A DNA stretch of 64,000 nucleotides from Xanthomonas hortorum pv. pelargonii (GTDB taxonomy: Bacteria > Pseudomonadota > Gammaproteobacteria > Xanthomonadales > Xanthomonadaceae), in the NCBI RefSeq assembly GCF_024499015.1, contig NZ_CP098604.1:4774001-4838000 (forward strand). The letters run 5' to 3'. Position 1 is the first letter of the stretch, and every line of letters begins with the position of its first letter. The position numbers and the translations under genes are program-made. Below the pieces are notes generated by a model. The model made no database searches, had not been told where the DNA came from, and was given only the letters and a program-made list of their open reading frames with translations. Below are positions 8,261 through 17,379 of the stretch, piece after piece.

Positions 8261-10516
8261 ATGATCGATCCGCCTACTGAGCGCCGTCGTCTTCGTACGC
8301 AAGCGTGGCAGGCCGGTCTTTGGGCGTTGCTGCTGTTGGCGTCTGTCTTTCGGCTACATGCCGCCGATTCCGGTGCGCAGGGGCCTTACCAATGGCGCAG
8401 CGTCGCCATTGGCGGTGGCGGTTTTGTCACCGGTGTGCTGTTTCATCCCGCAGAGCGCGATCTTGCGTATGCGCGCACCGATGTCGGTGGCGCCTACCGT
8501 TGGGATGCGCGTGCGCAGCAGTGGATCGCACTGACCGACTGGTTGGGAGCCGAGGACTGGAATCTGATGGGGATCGACGCATTCGCGGTCGATCCTGCCG
8601 ACCCGAAGGCGCTGTATCTGGCCGCGGGCACCTATATGCACGAGCGCGCCGGCAATGCGGCGGTGCTGCGCTCGTTCGATCGCGGGCGCAGCTTCGAGCG
8701 TGCCGAGTTGCCGTTCAAACTGGGCGGCAACCAGCTGGGTCGTTCCAATGGCGAACGGCTGGCAGTGGACCCGCACGATGGCCGCGTGCTGTTGCTCGGT
8801 TCGCGCGATGCGGGTCTGTGGCGCAGCACCGATCGCGGCGCGCACTGGGCGCGTGTGGAGGGGTTTCCTGCCGAGGCACTGGCGGGTTCCACTGCGCGTA
8901 ATCATGTTGGACGCGAGCAGGCGGTGGGCATCGCCTTTGTCATGTTCGATGCCGCCAGCGGCAGCGCTGGTGTGCCCACGCCGCGGATCTATGTGGGTGT
9001 GTCTACTGCGCAGACCAGCCTGTATGTCTCCGAAGATGCGGGTCGCAGCTGGTCGGCAGTGGCTGGGCAACCCAAGGGCTTGCGTCCCAGTCATATGGCC
9101 GGTGGCAGCGATGGGCAGTGGTATCTGAGCTACGGCGATCAACCCGGCCCGGATCTGATGGCCGGTGGCGCGCTATGGAAATACACCCCGGCGCAGGCGG
9201 GGTCGCAGGCGCGCTGGAGCGAGATCAGCCCGATCGCGCAGCCGGCCACTGGCGATGGCTTCGGTTGGGGCGCGGTGGCGGTGGATCCGCAACAGCCGCA
9301 GGTGCTCTTGGCCAGCACGTTCCGCCGCTCACCGCGCGATGAATTGTTCCGCAGCGTCGATGGCGGTCGCAGCTGGACGCCATTGTTGGCCGCCTCGCAG
9401 TTCGATCACAGCGCCGCGCCGTGGACCGCGCAGGCGTCGCCGCACTGGATGGGCGCCTTGGCGATCGATCCGTTCGACAGCAATCACGCGCTGTTCGTTA
9501 CCGGCTACGGCATCTGGGCCTCGCGCAATCTGCAGGATTTCGCCAAGCATCAGCGTCCGTTGCAGTGGTGGTTTCAGGACCGTGGGCTGGAAGAAACTGT
9601 GCCGCTGGATCTGCTCAGCCCGATGCAGGGCGCGCACTTGCTCAGCGCGCTGGGCGATATCGATGGCTTTCGGCATGACGATCTGGACCGTGCGCAATTG
9701 CAGTACGCCGGCCCGCGCCTGACCAATGGCGAAAGTATCGATGCCGCCGGGCAGGCCGCGCAGTGGGTGGTGCGCAGCGGCACCGTGCGCAATCGCCGCA
9801 ACAATGAAATCCGCGCGCTCTACTCGCGCGATGGTGGCGCGCAGTGGACAGCGTTTGCCAGCGAGCCGCCAGCGGGGCAGGGCGCCGGCAACATCGCCAT
9901 TTCTGCCGACGCATCCCACGTTGTATGGGCACCGGAGAAAGGTGGCGTGTGGCGCACAGCCGATTTCGGCAAGCAGTGGCAACGTGTGCAAGGGCTACCC
10001 GACACTGCGGTGGCGGTGGCCGATCGCGTCGATGCGCGGCGCTGGTATGCGGTGGATACCGCGAGCGGGCGTTTGTTCGAAAGCCGCGATGGCGCAGCGA
10101 ACTTTCGCGACACCGCTGCGCAGGTCGGCAGCCCGGCGCGCGATGAGCGTGCGCGTCCGCAACTGCGCCCCGATCCGTGGCGTGCGGGCGTGGTGTATCT
10201 GGCCAGCCCCACGCTTGGCGTGATGCGCTGGCAGGACGGTCGTTTGCAAACCTTGTCCACGCCCGACCAGGCGCGTTCGTTGGGCATCGGCAAGGCACTG
10301 CGCGAGGGCGCACCGCCGGCGCTGTATCTGGCCGGCCGCGTGCATGGTGTGGACGGCGTGTTCCGCTCAGACGATGAAGGCGCGCACTGGCTGCGCATCA
10401 ACGACGATGCCCACCGTTTCGGCAAGCCGTATAGCGTCACCGGCGACCCGCGCATTCCCGGGCGGGTGTATTTCGCCACCGGTGGGCGCGGCATCTTCTA
10501 CGGAGATCCACGATGA
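8261..10516 (+). CDS. GH74 xyloglucanase (endo-xyloglucanase), secreted
   Basis: The enzyme hydrolyses the beta-1,4-glucan backbone of xyloglucan. The product is 751 residues of BNR/Asp-box beta-propeller type: repeats such as SFDRGRSFERAELP, SEDAGRSW and SVDGGRSW mark two seven-bladed propellers. The two catalytic aspartates expected for GH74 are visible: Asp74 in YARTDVGGAYRW and about Asp466 in GDIDGF. A signal peptide ends at LHA (about residue 35). The ATG at 8261 is preferred because GGAGG (8246-8250) lies 10 bases upstream; the ATG at 8252 is too close. Its stop overlaps the start of a short bridging frame (10513). It starts the enzyme cluster after the terminator at 8166. Confidence 0.93.
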   Translation: MIDPPTERRRLRTQAWQAGLWALLLLASVFRLHAADSGAQGPYQWRSVAIGGGGFVTGVLFHPAERDLAYARTDVGGAYRWDARAQQWIALTDWLGAEDWNLMGIDAFAVDPADPKALYLAAGTYMHERAGNAAVLRSFDRGRSFERAELPFKLGGNQLGRSNGERLAVDPHDGRVLLLGSRDAGLWRSTDRGAHWARVEGFPAEALAGSTARNHVGREQAVGIAFVMFDAASGSAGVPTPRIYVGVSTAQTSLYVSEDAGRSWSAVAGQPKGLRPSHMAGGSDGQWYLSYGDQPGPDLMAGGALWKYTPAQAGSQARWSEISPIAQPATGDGFGWGAVAVDPQQPQVLLASTFRRSPRDELFRSVDGGRSWTPLLAASQFDHSAAPWTAQASPHWMGALAIDPFDSNHALFVTGYGIWASRNLQDFAKHQRPLQWWFQDRGLEETVPLDLLSPMQGAHLLSALGDIDGFRHDDLDRAQLQYAGPRLTNGESIDAAGQAAQWVVRSGTVRNRRNNEIRALYSRDGGAQWTAFASEPPAGQGAGNIAISADASHVVWAPEKGGVWRTADFGKQWQRVQGLPDTAVAVADRVDARRWYAVDTASGRLFESRDGAANFRDTAAQVGSPARDERARPQLRPDPWRAGVVYLASPTLGVMRWQDGRLQTLSTPDQARSLGIGKALREGAPPALYLAGRVHGVDGVFRSDDEGAHWLRINDDAHRFGKPYSVTGDPRIPGRVYFATGGRGIFYGDPR

Positions 10517-10626
10517 GCGCTGCGTGCCTGCGCGCGTCATCGCGCTGTCTTATCGTGAATGGCGGCGCGTGCCGTCGCATTGTTGCGCGCCGCGTGGCCG
10601 CGCCGACCCTGGAGATCACTGCATGA
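10513..10626 (+). other. 37-codon bridging frame between GH74 and the acetylesterase
   Basis: An ATG at 10513 overlaps the GH74 stop (ATGA), runs 37 codons, and ends in a TGA that overlaps the acetylesterase ATG at 10623 (again ATGA). The peptide is Arg/Cys-rich and resembles nothing I know. Its likely role, if any, is translational coupling across a 106-base gap; it may equally be chance in GC-rich DNA. Confidence 0.35.
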
Positions 10627-12539
10627 CCGCTTCTCTCATTGCCCGCGGCCGCCTGCTGGGCCTGCTGCTGATCAGCCCCGCCGCGTTGGCACAACCTACC
10701 TTGCCGTTGTTGTTTGCCGATGGCGCAGTGTTGCAGCGCGACCAGCCGATGCCGGTGTGGGGTTGGGCATCGCCGAACGCCACCATCACGGTCGGCTTCG
10801 ACGGCAAACGCGCCACTGCCAAGGCCGATGCGAAAGGGCAGTGGAAGGTCAGTCTGCCCGCGCACACCGCCGGTGGCCCTTATGTGTTGAGCGTGCAGGG
10901 CGACGGCGGGGAGTTGCAGGTACGTGACGTGTTGGTCGGCGACGTGTGGCTGGCCAGCGGCCAATCGAATATGGAGTGGCCATTGGCGCAGGCCAGCGAT
11001 GGCGCGCAAGCGGTAGCTGCTGCCAACGACCCGCAACTGCGCCACTTCAAGGTGCCCAAGTCGTGGTCGGTGCAGCCGGAAGCGCACCTGACCGGCGGCG
11101 ACTGGAAGGCCGCCACGCCGGAGAATGCCGGCGAGTTCAGCGCGGTCGGATATTTCTTCGCCAAGGAGCTGCGTGCCAGCACCGGCGTGCCGATCGGCAT
11201 CGTCAACAGCACCTGGGGCGGCAGTGCGATCGAGGCGTGGATGGATGCGGCCTCGCTGGGCTTGAACGCCGAGCAGAATCAGGGCGCGATCGCGGCGATC
11301 AAGCAACGCGATGCCGCCGCGCAGGCCGCCACCGGCAAGCGCATCGCGCGCTGGCCCAAGGTGGACGGCGACACGCCGCAGTGGCGCGAACCGACGTACG
11401 ACGACAGCGACTGGGACAGCATCCCGACCACCCAGCAATGGGAACTCAGCGGCTATGACGGCATGGATGGCATCGCTTGGTACCGCACCACGGTTACTTT
11501 GAGCGCTGCCGAGGCCAAGGCCGGTATTGCGCTGGGCGTGGGTCAGATCGATGACTCCGATATCACCTATGTCAACGGCGCCAAGGTTGGTGAGACCACC
11601 AAGCAGTGGAACCTGCCGCGCGTCTACACCGTGCCGCCTTCTGCACTGCATGCAGGCGTCAACCACATCGCCGTGCGGGTGGAAGATCTCAGCGGTGGCG
11701 GCGGCATGCATGGCCCGGACGAGCAGCGCTTTGTGCAGACCACCGCCGGCGCCATGCGCGCCTTGAGCGGCTGGAAGTTCCGCCCCGCCGCCGTGCGCGT
11801 GTCGCTGGCCGACAACAAGAATCAGCTGCCCACGCTGCTGTACAACCAGATGATCCATCCGCTGCAGCCGTTCCCGCTCAAGGGCGTGATCTGGTACCAG
11901 GGCGAAACCAATGCCAGCGACACCGGCGCGGTGAAATATCGCGAGCAGTTCGCGGCGATGATCCAGCGATGGCGCGCCGAACGCGGTGCGAAACAGCTGC
12001 CGTTTCTGTGGGTGCAGCTGGCCAACTTCAAGGCCGGTGGCGACAAGGGCGAGTTGAGCCCGTGGGCGCTGTTGCGCGAGTCGCAATCCAAGACGCTGGC
12101 GCTGCCATCAACCGGGCAGGCGGTGATCATCGATATCGGCAACCCCACCGATATCCATCCCACCAACAAGCGCGATGTCGGCCATCGTCTGGCGCTTGCG
12201 GCGCGGCATGTGGCTTATGGCGAAACGCTGGTGTACAGCGCGCCGGTGTTCAAGCGCGCAAGCTTCGCCGATGGCCAGGCAGTGCTGAGTTTCGATCTGC
12301 AAGGCAGTGCGTTGCAGGTGCGTGGCGGTGGCCAAGTGCAAGGCTTCCGGGTTGCCGGCGCCGACAAGCAGTTCCATCCGGCCACTGCGCAACTCGATGG
12401 CGATCGCGTGATCGTCCGCAGCGACGAGGTGTCTGCGCCGGTCGCCGTGCGCTACGGCTGGAGCGAAAATCCGGACGACGCCAACCTGGTCAATCGCGAA
12501 CACCTTCCCGTTTCCCCCTTCCGCACCGATACCTGGTGA
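10623..12539 (+). CDS. sialate O-acetylesterase-like xyloglucan acetylesterase (CE20 type)
   Basis: This SGNH-type esterase is expected to remove acetyl groups from xyloglucan oligosaccharides in the periplasm. The product is 638 residues with a signal peptide ending at LAQ (about residue 24). The nucleophile is Ser115 in GQSNMEWPL. Further blocks are [22 protein letters not shown] and the Asp510/His512 pair in DIHPTNKRD. Between the two halves of the catalytic domain (about residues 225-370) sits an inserted beta-rich domain with WYRTTV and [10 protein letters not shown], typical of this esterase group. Known Xanthomonas homologues in the same locus define family CE20. It is followed after 11 bases by the GH35 gene. 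Confidence 0.9.
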   Translation: MTASLIARGRLLGLLLISPAALAQPTLPLLFADGAVLQRDQPMPVWGWASPNATITVGFDGKRATAKADAKGQWKVSLPAHTAGGPYVLSVQGDGGELQVRDVLVGDVWLASGQSNMEWPLAQASDGAQAVAAANDPQLRHFKVPKSWSVQPEAHLTGGDWKAATPENAGEFSAVGYFFAKELRASTGVPIGIVNSTWGGSAIEAWMDAASLGLNAEQNQGAIAAIKQRDAAAQAATGKRIARWPKVDGDTPQWREPTYDDSDWDSIPTTQQWELSGYDGMDGIAWYRTTVTLSAAEAKAGIALGVGQIDDSDITYVNGAKVGETTKQWNLPRVYTVPPSALHAGVNHIAVRVEDLSGGGGMHGPDEQRFVQTTAGAMRALSGWKFRPAAVRVSLADNKNQLPTLLYNQMIHPLQPFPLKGVIWYQGETNASDTGAVKYREQFAAMIQRWRAERGAKQLPFLWVQLANFKAGGDKGELSPWALLRESQSKTLALPSTGQAVIIDIGNPTDIHPTNKRDVGHRLALAARHVAYGETLVYSAPVFKRASFADGQAVLSFDLQGSALQVRGGGQVQGFRVAGADKQFHPATAQLDGDRVIVRSDEVSAPVAVRYGWSENPDDANLVNREHLPVSPFRTDTW

Positions 12540-12550
12540 CACGGAGTCTT

Positions 12551-14293
12551 ATGTCCATGCATTCCCCCGTTGCACGTGTGATCGCTCCTTCCACTGCACG
12601 CCGTTGCCTGCGTCCGCTGCTGCTGTCCGCGCTGGCGCTGGCCTTGGCTGCGTGCCAATCCGGTGAGCAAAGTGACGCCGCCAAACCTGCTGCAGTTGCA
12701 CCCGCTGCGAGCCCCGCAGCGACCACCCCTGCCACTGCGGCGGCGCCGGCTGCGCAGACACCGATGCCGCAGTTCGTTAGCAAGGACGGCAAGCATGCGT
12801 TGATGGTCGATGGCGCGCCGTTCCTGATCCTGGGCGCGCAGGTCAACAATTCCAGCAACTATCCCGGGGTGATGGACAAGGTGTGGCCGGCGATGCAGGT
12901 GCTGGGCCCCAACACCGTGCAGGTGCCGATCGCCTGGGAGCAGGTCGAGCCGGAAGAAGGCAAGTTCGATTTCTCCTTCGTCGATACGTTGCTGACGCAA
13001 GCGCGCGAGCACAAGGTGCGGCTGGTGCTGCTGTGGTTTGCGACCTGGAAGAACAACGGCCCGGCGTACGCGCCGCACTGGGTCAAGACCGACAACCAGC
13101 GCTTCCCGCGCGTGGTGACGCGCGAAGGCAAGGCGATCGGGTCGCTGTCGCCGCATGCGCAGGCCACGCTGGATGCCGACCGCAAGGCCTTTGTTGCCTT
13201 CATGCAACATCTCAAGCAAGTCGATCCGCAGCACACCGTGATCATGATCCAGCCGGAAAACGAGCCGGGCACCTACGGCAGCGTGCGCGACTTTTCGCCG
13301 ATGGCGCAGAAGCTGTTCGACGGTCCGGTGTCGGACGAACTGCTCAAGCGCTTGAACAAGCAGCCGGGCAGCTGGGCGCAGGTGTTCGGTGCCGATGCCG
13401 ACGAAGTCTTCCATGCCTGGTCGATCGGTCGCTACATCGACCAGGTGGCCGAGGCCGGCAAGGCCGAGTACCCGCTGCCGATGTACGTCAACGCCGCACT
13501 GCGTGGCCCGTTCAATCCCGGCCAGCCCGGTCAATACGCCAGCGGCGGCCCCACCGACAACGTGCTGGATGTGTGGAAGGCCGCCGGTCCGCATATCGAC
13601 TTGCTGGCGCCGGACATCTACATGCCCGAGTACCGCATGTACACCACGGTGTTGGAGCGCTACGCGCGTCCGGATAACGCCTTGTTCGTTGCCGAAACCG
13701 GCAACCGCCCCGAATACGCGCGTTATCTGTTCCCCACGCTGGGCCACGACGGCATCGGCTGGTCGGCGTTCGGCATGGACTACACGCGTTATTCCAACTA
13801 TCCGTTGGGCGCCAAGCACGTCAACGAAGAAACCTTGGCGCCATTCGCGCTGGGTTTCGATCTGGTCAAGCGCGGTATGCGTCCGTTCGCCAAGGCCGCC
13901 TCCGAAGGCAAGTTGCACGGCACCGCCGAAGAACCCGGCCAGGCGGTGCAGGAGCTCAAGCTCAACGACCGTTGGAGCGCCACCATCACCTATGGCGTGC
14001 CGCAGTTCTGGTTCAAGGGCGAGCCGCCGGGCAACCCCGAGCCGATCGGCGCGGCCTTGATCGCCGAGCTCGGCCCGGACGAATTCCTGGTCACCGGTTA
14101 CCACGTGCGCGTGACCCTGCATCCGGCCAGCGAAGCCACCGCCAACATGCTCTACGACCGCGTCGAGGAAGGCGTGTACGAAGGCAGCGACTGGAAGTTC
14201 CAGCGCAACTGGAACGGCGACCAGACCGATTACGGCGTCAATTTTTCCAGCGCGCCGCAGCTGCTGAAGATCAAGCTGGCCACCTACAACTAA
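12551..14293 (+). CDS. GH35 beta-galactosidase, lipoprotein
   Basis: The enzyme removes beta-galactosyl residues from xyloglucan side chains. The product is 580 residues. A lipobox LALAAC near residue 34 predicts a lipid anchor, probably periplasm-facing or outer membrane, followed by an Ala/Pro/Thr-rich linker to about residue 75. The (beta/alpha)8 barrel carries the acid/base Glu238 in QPENEPG and the nucleophile Glu382 in FVAETGN. A C-terminal beta domain follows from about residue 430. It is close to the beta-galactosidases of xyloglucan loci in Cellvibrio and Xanthomonas. It follows the acetylesterase by 11 bases and precedes GH31 by 124 bases that include a GC-rich hairpin (about 14310-14335). 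Confidence 0.92.
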   Translation: MSMHSPVARVIAPSTARRCLRPLLLSALALALAACQSGEQSDAAKPAAVAPAASPAATTPATAAAPAAQTPMPQFVSKDGKHALMVDGAPFLILGAQVNNSSNYPGVMDKVWPAMQVLGPNTVQVPIAWEQVEPEEGKFDFSFVDTLLTQAREHKVRLVLLWFATWKNNGPAYAPHWVKTDNQRFPRVVTREGKAIGSLSPHAQATLDADRKAFVAFMQHLKQVDPQHTVIMIQPENEPGTYGSVRDFSPMAQKLFDGPVSDELLKRLNKQPGSWAQVFGADADEVFHAWSIGRYIDQVAEAGKAEYPLPMYVNAALRGPFNPGQPGQYASGGPTDNVLDVWKAAGPHIDLLAPDIYMPEYRMYTTVLERYARPDNALFVAETGNRPEYARYLFPTLGHDGIGWSAFGMDYTRYSNYPLGAKHVNEETLAPFALGFDLVKRGMRPFAKAASEGKLHGTAEEPGQAVQELKLNDRWSATITYGVPQFWFKGEPPGNPEPIGAALIAELGPDEFLVTGYHVRVTLHPASEATANMLYDRVEEGVYEGSDWKFQRNWNGDQTDYGVNFSSAPQLLKIKLATYN

Positions 14294-14417
14294 GCGCGGC
14301 GACCAGCGTTGCTGCGCAATCGGCGCTCTGCGCAGCACGCTGTCAGCCACGTCGAATCCATCGAACCCATGCGTTGCCGCCCCCGCGGCACCGCTTCGTA
14401 ATTCCAAGGGAGTGAAC

Positions 14418-17321
14418 ATGCAAACCACCAATCGTTCCGCCGGCCATGCGCCTGCCACCCGACGTACACCGCTCGCGCACTGCCTGGCGCTGTCGCTGGC
14501 CTTGCTGGCCAATGCCGCGCACGCGCAGGAAGTGCGCAAGGCCGCCGATGGCGTCACCGTGGTGCCGAGCGCCAAGGGCGCCGCACCGGTGCGTCTGCAG
14601 GTGGTCGATGCCGGCATCATCCGCGTCAGTGCCGATCCGGATGGCGACTTCGCACGCAGCCCCAGCCTGATGCGCGTGCCGGTGCAGGGCGACAGCAAGT
14701 TCCAGCTGGCCGAGCAGGGCGATAGCGTGCAGTTGAAGACCGGCAAGGTCACCGCGACGGTGTCCACCGTCGATGGCCATGTCAGCTTCGCCGATGCCAA
14801 CGGCAAGCCGGTGTTGTCGGAAGTGGCCGGCGGGCGCAGCTTTGCCCCGCTGAAAGTGGAAGGCAAGCAGTACCTGAGCGTGCGCCAGCGCTTCCAGTCG
14901 CCCGACGACGAGGCGCTGTACGGCTTCGGCCAGCATCAGCAGGGCTGGATGAATCAGAAGGGCCGCAACGTCGAGCTGCAGCAGAACAACATCGACATGG
15001 CGGTGCCGTACCTGGTCTCCAGCCGCAACTACGGCCTGCTGTGGGACAACAACTCGATCAGCCGCCTGGGTGACCCGCGCGGCCTGCAGCCGCTGCCCAA
15101 GACGCTCAAGTTGTACGACGCCAAGGGCAAGGCCGGCGCATTGACCGCGCGCTATGCGATCAACGGCAAGCAGATCGTCGAACGTCGCGAGAGCGAGGTG
15201 AACTACCAGTACCTCAGCGACCTGACCAAGTTCCCCAAGAAGGCAATCACCAAGGACAAGGACAGCCGCATGCAGGTCACCTGGGAGGGCGAGATCGAAG
15301 CGCTCACCGGTGGCGAGCACACCTTCTCGCTGTATTCGAGCGAATACGCCAAGTTGTACGTGGACGGCAAGCTGATCATCGATCGCTGGCGCCAGAACTG
15401 GAACCCGTGGAATCACGAGTTCAAGCTGGAGCTGGAGCCGGGCAAGCGCCACACCGTCAAGGTCGAATGGGACCTGATCGACCCCAGCTACATCGCGCTG
15501 CTGCATCGCGACCCGCTGCCGGCGACCGAAGCCAAGGATTTGTCGCTGTGGTCCGAAGCCGGGCAGATGATCGACTACTACTTCGTCTCTGCCGATTCCT
15601 ACGACCAGGCCGTTGCCGGTTATCGCGAACTCACCGGCAAGTCGGTGATGCTGCCCAAGTGGGCCTATGGCTTCTGGCAAAGCCGGGAGCGTTACAAGAG
15701 CCAGGATGAGTTGGTGGGCGTGCTGGCCGAATACCGCAAGCGCAAGCTGTCGCTGGACAACATCGTGCTGGATTGGTCGTACTGGCCGGAAAACGCCTGG
15801 GGTTCGCACGATTTCGACCCCCAGCACTTCCCGGATCCGGACGGCATGGTCAAGTCCGTGCACGACATGCACGCACAGATCATGATTTCGATCTGGCCCA
15901 AGTTCTATCCCACCACCGCCAATTACAAGGAACTGGACGCTGCCGGTTTCATGTACAAGCGCAATGTCGAAGTGGGTGAGCTGGACTGGATCGCCAAGGG
16001 CTACAAGAACTCGTTCTACGACCCGTACTCGGAGAAGGCACAAGCCATCTACTGGCGCCAGGTCAACGAAAAGCTCAACAGCAAGGGCTTCGATGCATGG
16101 TGGATGGACGCCGACGAGCCGGACGTGCATTCCAACCTGGACATCGGCGAGCGCAAGGCACGCACCACGCCGACCGCGCTGGGCCCGTCCACCGAGTTCT
16201 TCAACTCGTATCCGCTGCCGCACACACATGGCGTGTACGTGGGCGACCGTGCGGCCGACGACAAGCGGGTGTTCATCCTGTCGCGCAAGGGTTATGCCGG
16301 CACCCAGCGCAACGCGGTGGCAGTGTGGAGCGGCGACATCGTCTCGCGCTGGAATGACATGCACGACCAGATTTCCGCGGGCGTCAACATGGCGCTGTCG
16401 GGCCTGCCCAACTGGACCTTCGACATCGGCGGTTTTGCGGTGGAGAAGCGCTACGAAAACCAGGACCCGGCGCATCTGCCGGAATGGCGCGAGCTCAATA
16501 CCCGCTGGTTCCAGTTCGGCGCGTTCGTGCCGATCTTCCGCTCGCACGGCCAGTTCCCGTACCGCGAAATCTGGAACATCGCCCCGGAAGGCACGCCGTT
16601 CTACGACAGCATGGCCTACTACAACCGGCTGCGTTACGCGTTGCTGCCGTACATCTACAGCCTGGCCGGCGACACCTATCAGCGCGACGGCGTGATCATG
16701 CGCGGCATGATGATGGACTTCCCGAACGACCCCAAGGTTCGCGACATCAACGACCAGTACCTGTTCGGGCCTGCCTTCCTGGTCGCTCCGGTGACCCGCT
16801 TCGGCGCCACCTCCCGTCAGGTGTATTTGCCGGCGGGCACTAGCTGGCTGGATTTCGCCACCGGCAAGCGCTACGAAGGTGGCCAGAGCATCGAAGCGGC
16901 CGCGCCGATCGAGCGCATGCCGTTGTTCGTGCGTGCCGGTTCCATCGTGCCCACCGGCCCGGTGCAGGAATACGTGGACCAGACGCCAGACGCACCGCTC
17001 ACCGTGGTGGTCTACACCGGCGCCGACGGCCAGTTCTCGCTGTATGAGGACGACGGCAAGGGCTACGGCTACGAAAAGGGCGAGTTCAGCCGCATTCCGC
17101 TGAGCTGGAACCAGGCCAAGGGCGAGCTGAGCATCGGCAAGCGCGAAGGCAGCTGGACCGGCATGCAGGCCAAGCGCACCGTCAACGTACGCTTCGTCGA
17201 CGGCCCGCGCGAGGATGCCGGTGCGCTCGCGCCCAAGACCGACGCCAGCATCCAGTACGACGGCAGGCCGGTCAGCGTGTTGCAGCGCAAGATTGCGTCC
17301 GGCAAAGCGCGTCGTCGATGA
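14418..17321 (+). CDS. GH31 alpha-xylosidase with PA14 insert
   Basis: The enzyme releases alpha-1,6-linked xylose from the non-reducing end of xyloglucan oligosaccharides. The product is 967 residues with a signal peptide ending at AHA (about residue 36). A PA14-like domain occupies about residues 265-370 (FSLYSSEYAKLYVDGKLI, then WDLIDPSYIALLH); such inserts mark xyloglucan-type alpha-xylosidases. The catalytic barrel holds the nucleophile Asp564 in WWMDADEPD and acid/base Asp640 in VWSGDIVSRW. The ATG at 14418 is used because AAGGGAG lies five bases upstream; the GTG at 14412 sits inside that site. Its xylose product is the substrate of the xylE/A/B genes that follow. Confidence 0.95.
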   Translation: MQTTNRSAGHAPATRRTPLAHCLALSLALLANAAHAQEVRKAADGVTVVPSAKGAAPVRLQVVDAGIIRVSADPDGDFARSPSLMRVPVQGDSKFQLAEQGDSVQLKTGKVTATVSTVDGHVSFADANGKPVLSEVAGGRSFAPLKVEGKQYLSVRQRFQSPDDEALYGFGQHQQGWMNQKGRNVELQQNNIDMAVPYLVSSRNYGLLWDNNSISRLGDPRGLQPLPKTLKLYDAKGKAGALTARYAINGKQIVERRESEVNYQYLSDLTKFPKKAITKDKDSRMQVTWEGEIEALTGGEHTFSLYSSEYAKLYVDGKLIIDRWRQNWNPWNHEFKLELEPGKRHTVKVEWDLIDPSYIALLHRDPLPATEAKDLSLWSEAGQMIDYYFVSADSYDQAVAGYRELTGKSVMLPKWAYGFWQSRERYKSQDELVGVLAEYRKRKLSLDNIVLDWSYWPENAWGSHDFDPQHFPDPDGMVKSVHDMHAQIMISIWPKFYPTTANYKELDAAGFMYKRNVEVGELDWIAKGYKNSFYDPYSEKAQAIYWRQVNEKLNSKGFDAWWMDADEPDVHSNLDIGERKARTTPTALGPSTEFFNSYPLPHTHGVYVGDRAADDKRVFILSRKGYAGTQRNAVAVWSGDIVSRWNDMHDQISAGVNMALSGLPNWTFDIGGFAVEKRYENQDPAHLPEWRELNTRWFQFGAFVPIFRSHGQFPYREIWNIAPEGTPFYDSMAYYNRLRYALLPYIYSLAGDTYQRDGVIMRGMMMDFPNDPKVRDINDQYLFGPAFLVAPVTRFGATSRQVYLPAGTSWLDFATGKRYEGGQSIEAAAPIERMPLFVRAGSIVPTGPVQEYVDQTPDAPLTVVVYTGADGQFSLYEDDGKGYGYEKGEFSRIPLSWNQAKGELSIGKREGSWTGMQAKRTVNVRFVDGPREDAGALAPKTDASIQYDGRPVSVLQRKIASGKARRR

Positions 17322-17379
17322 TCGCAGGTTGTTGTCAGTCAGTGAGTGCGCAGATGCCGGATCGCCGCAAGGCTCGGGC

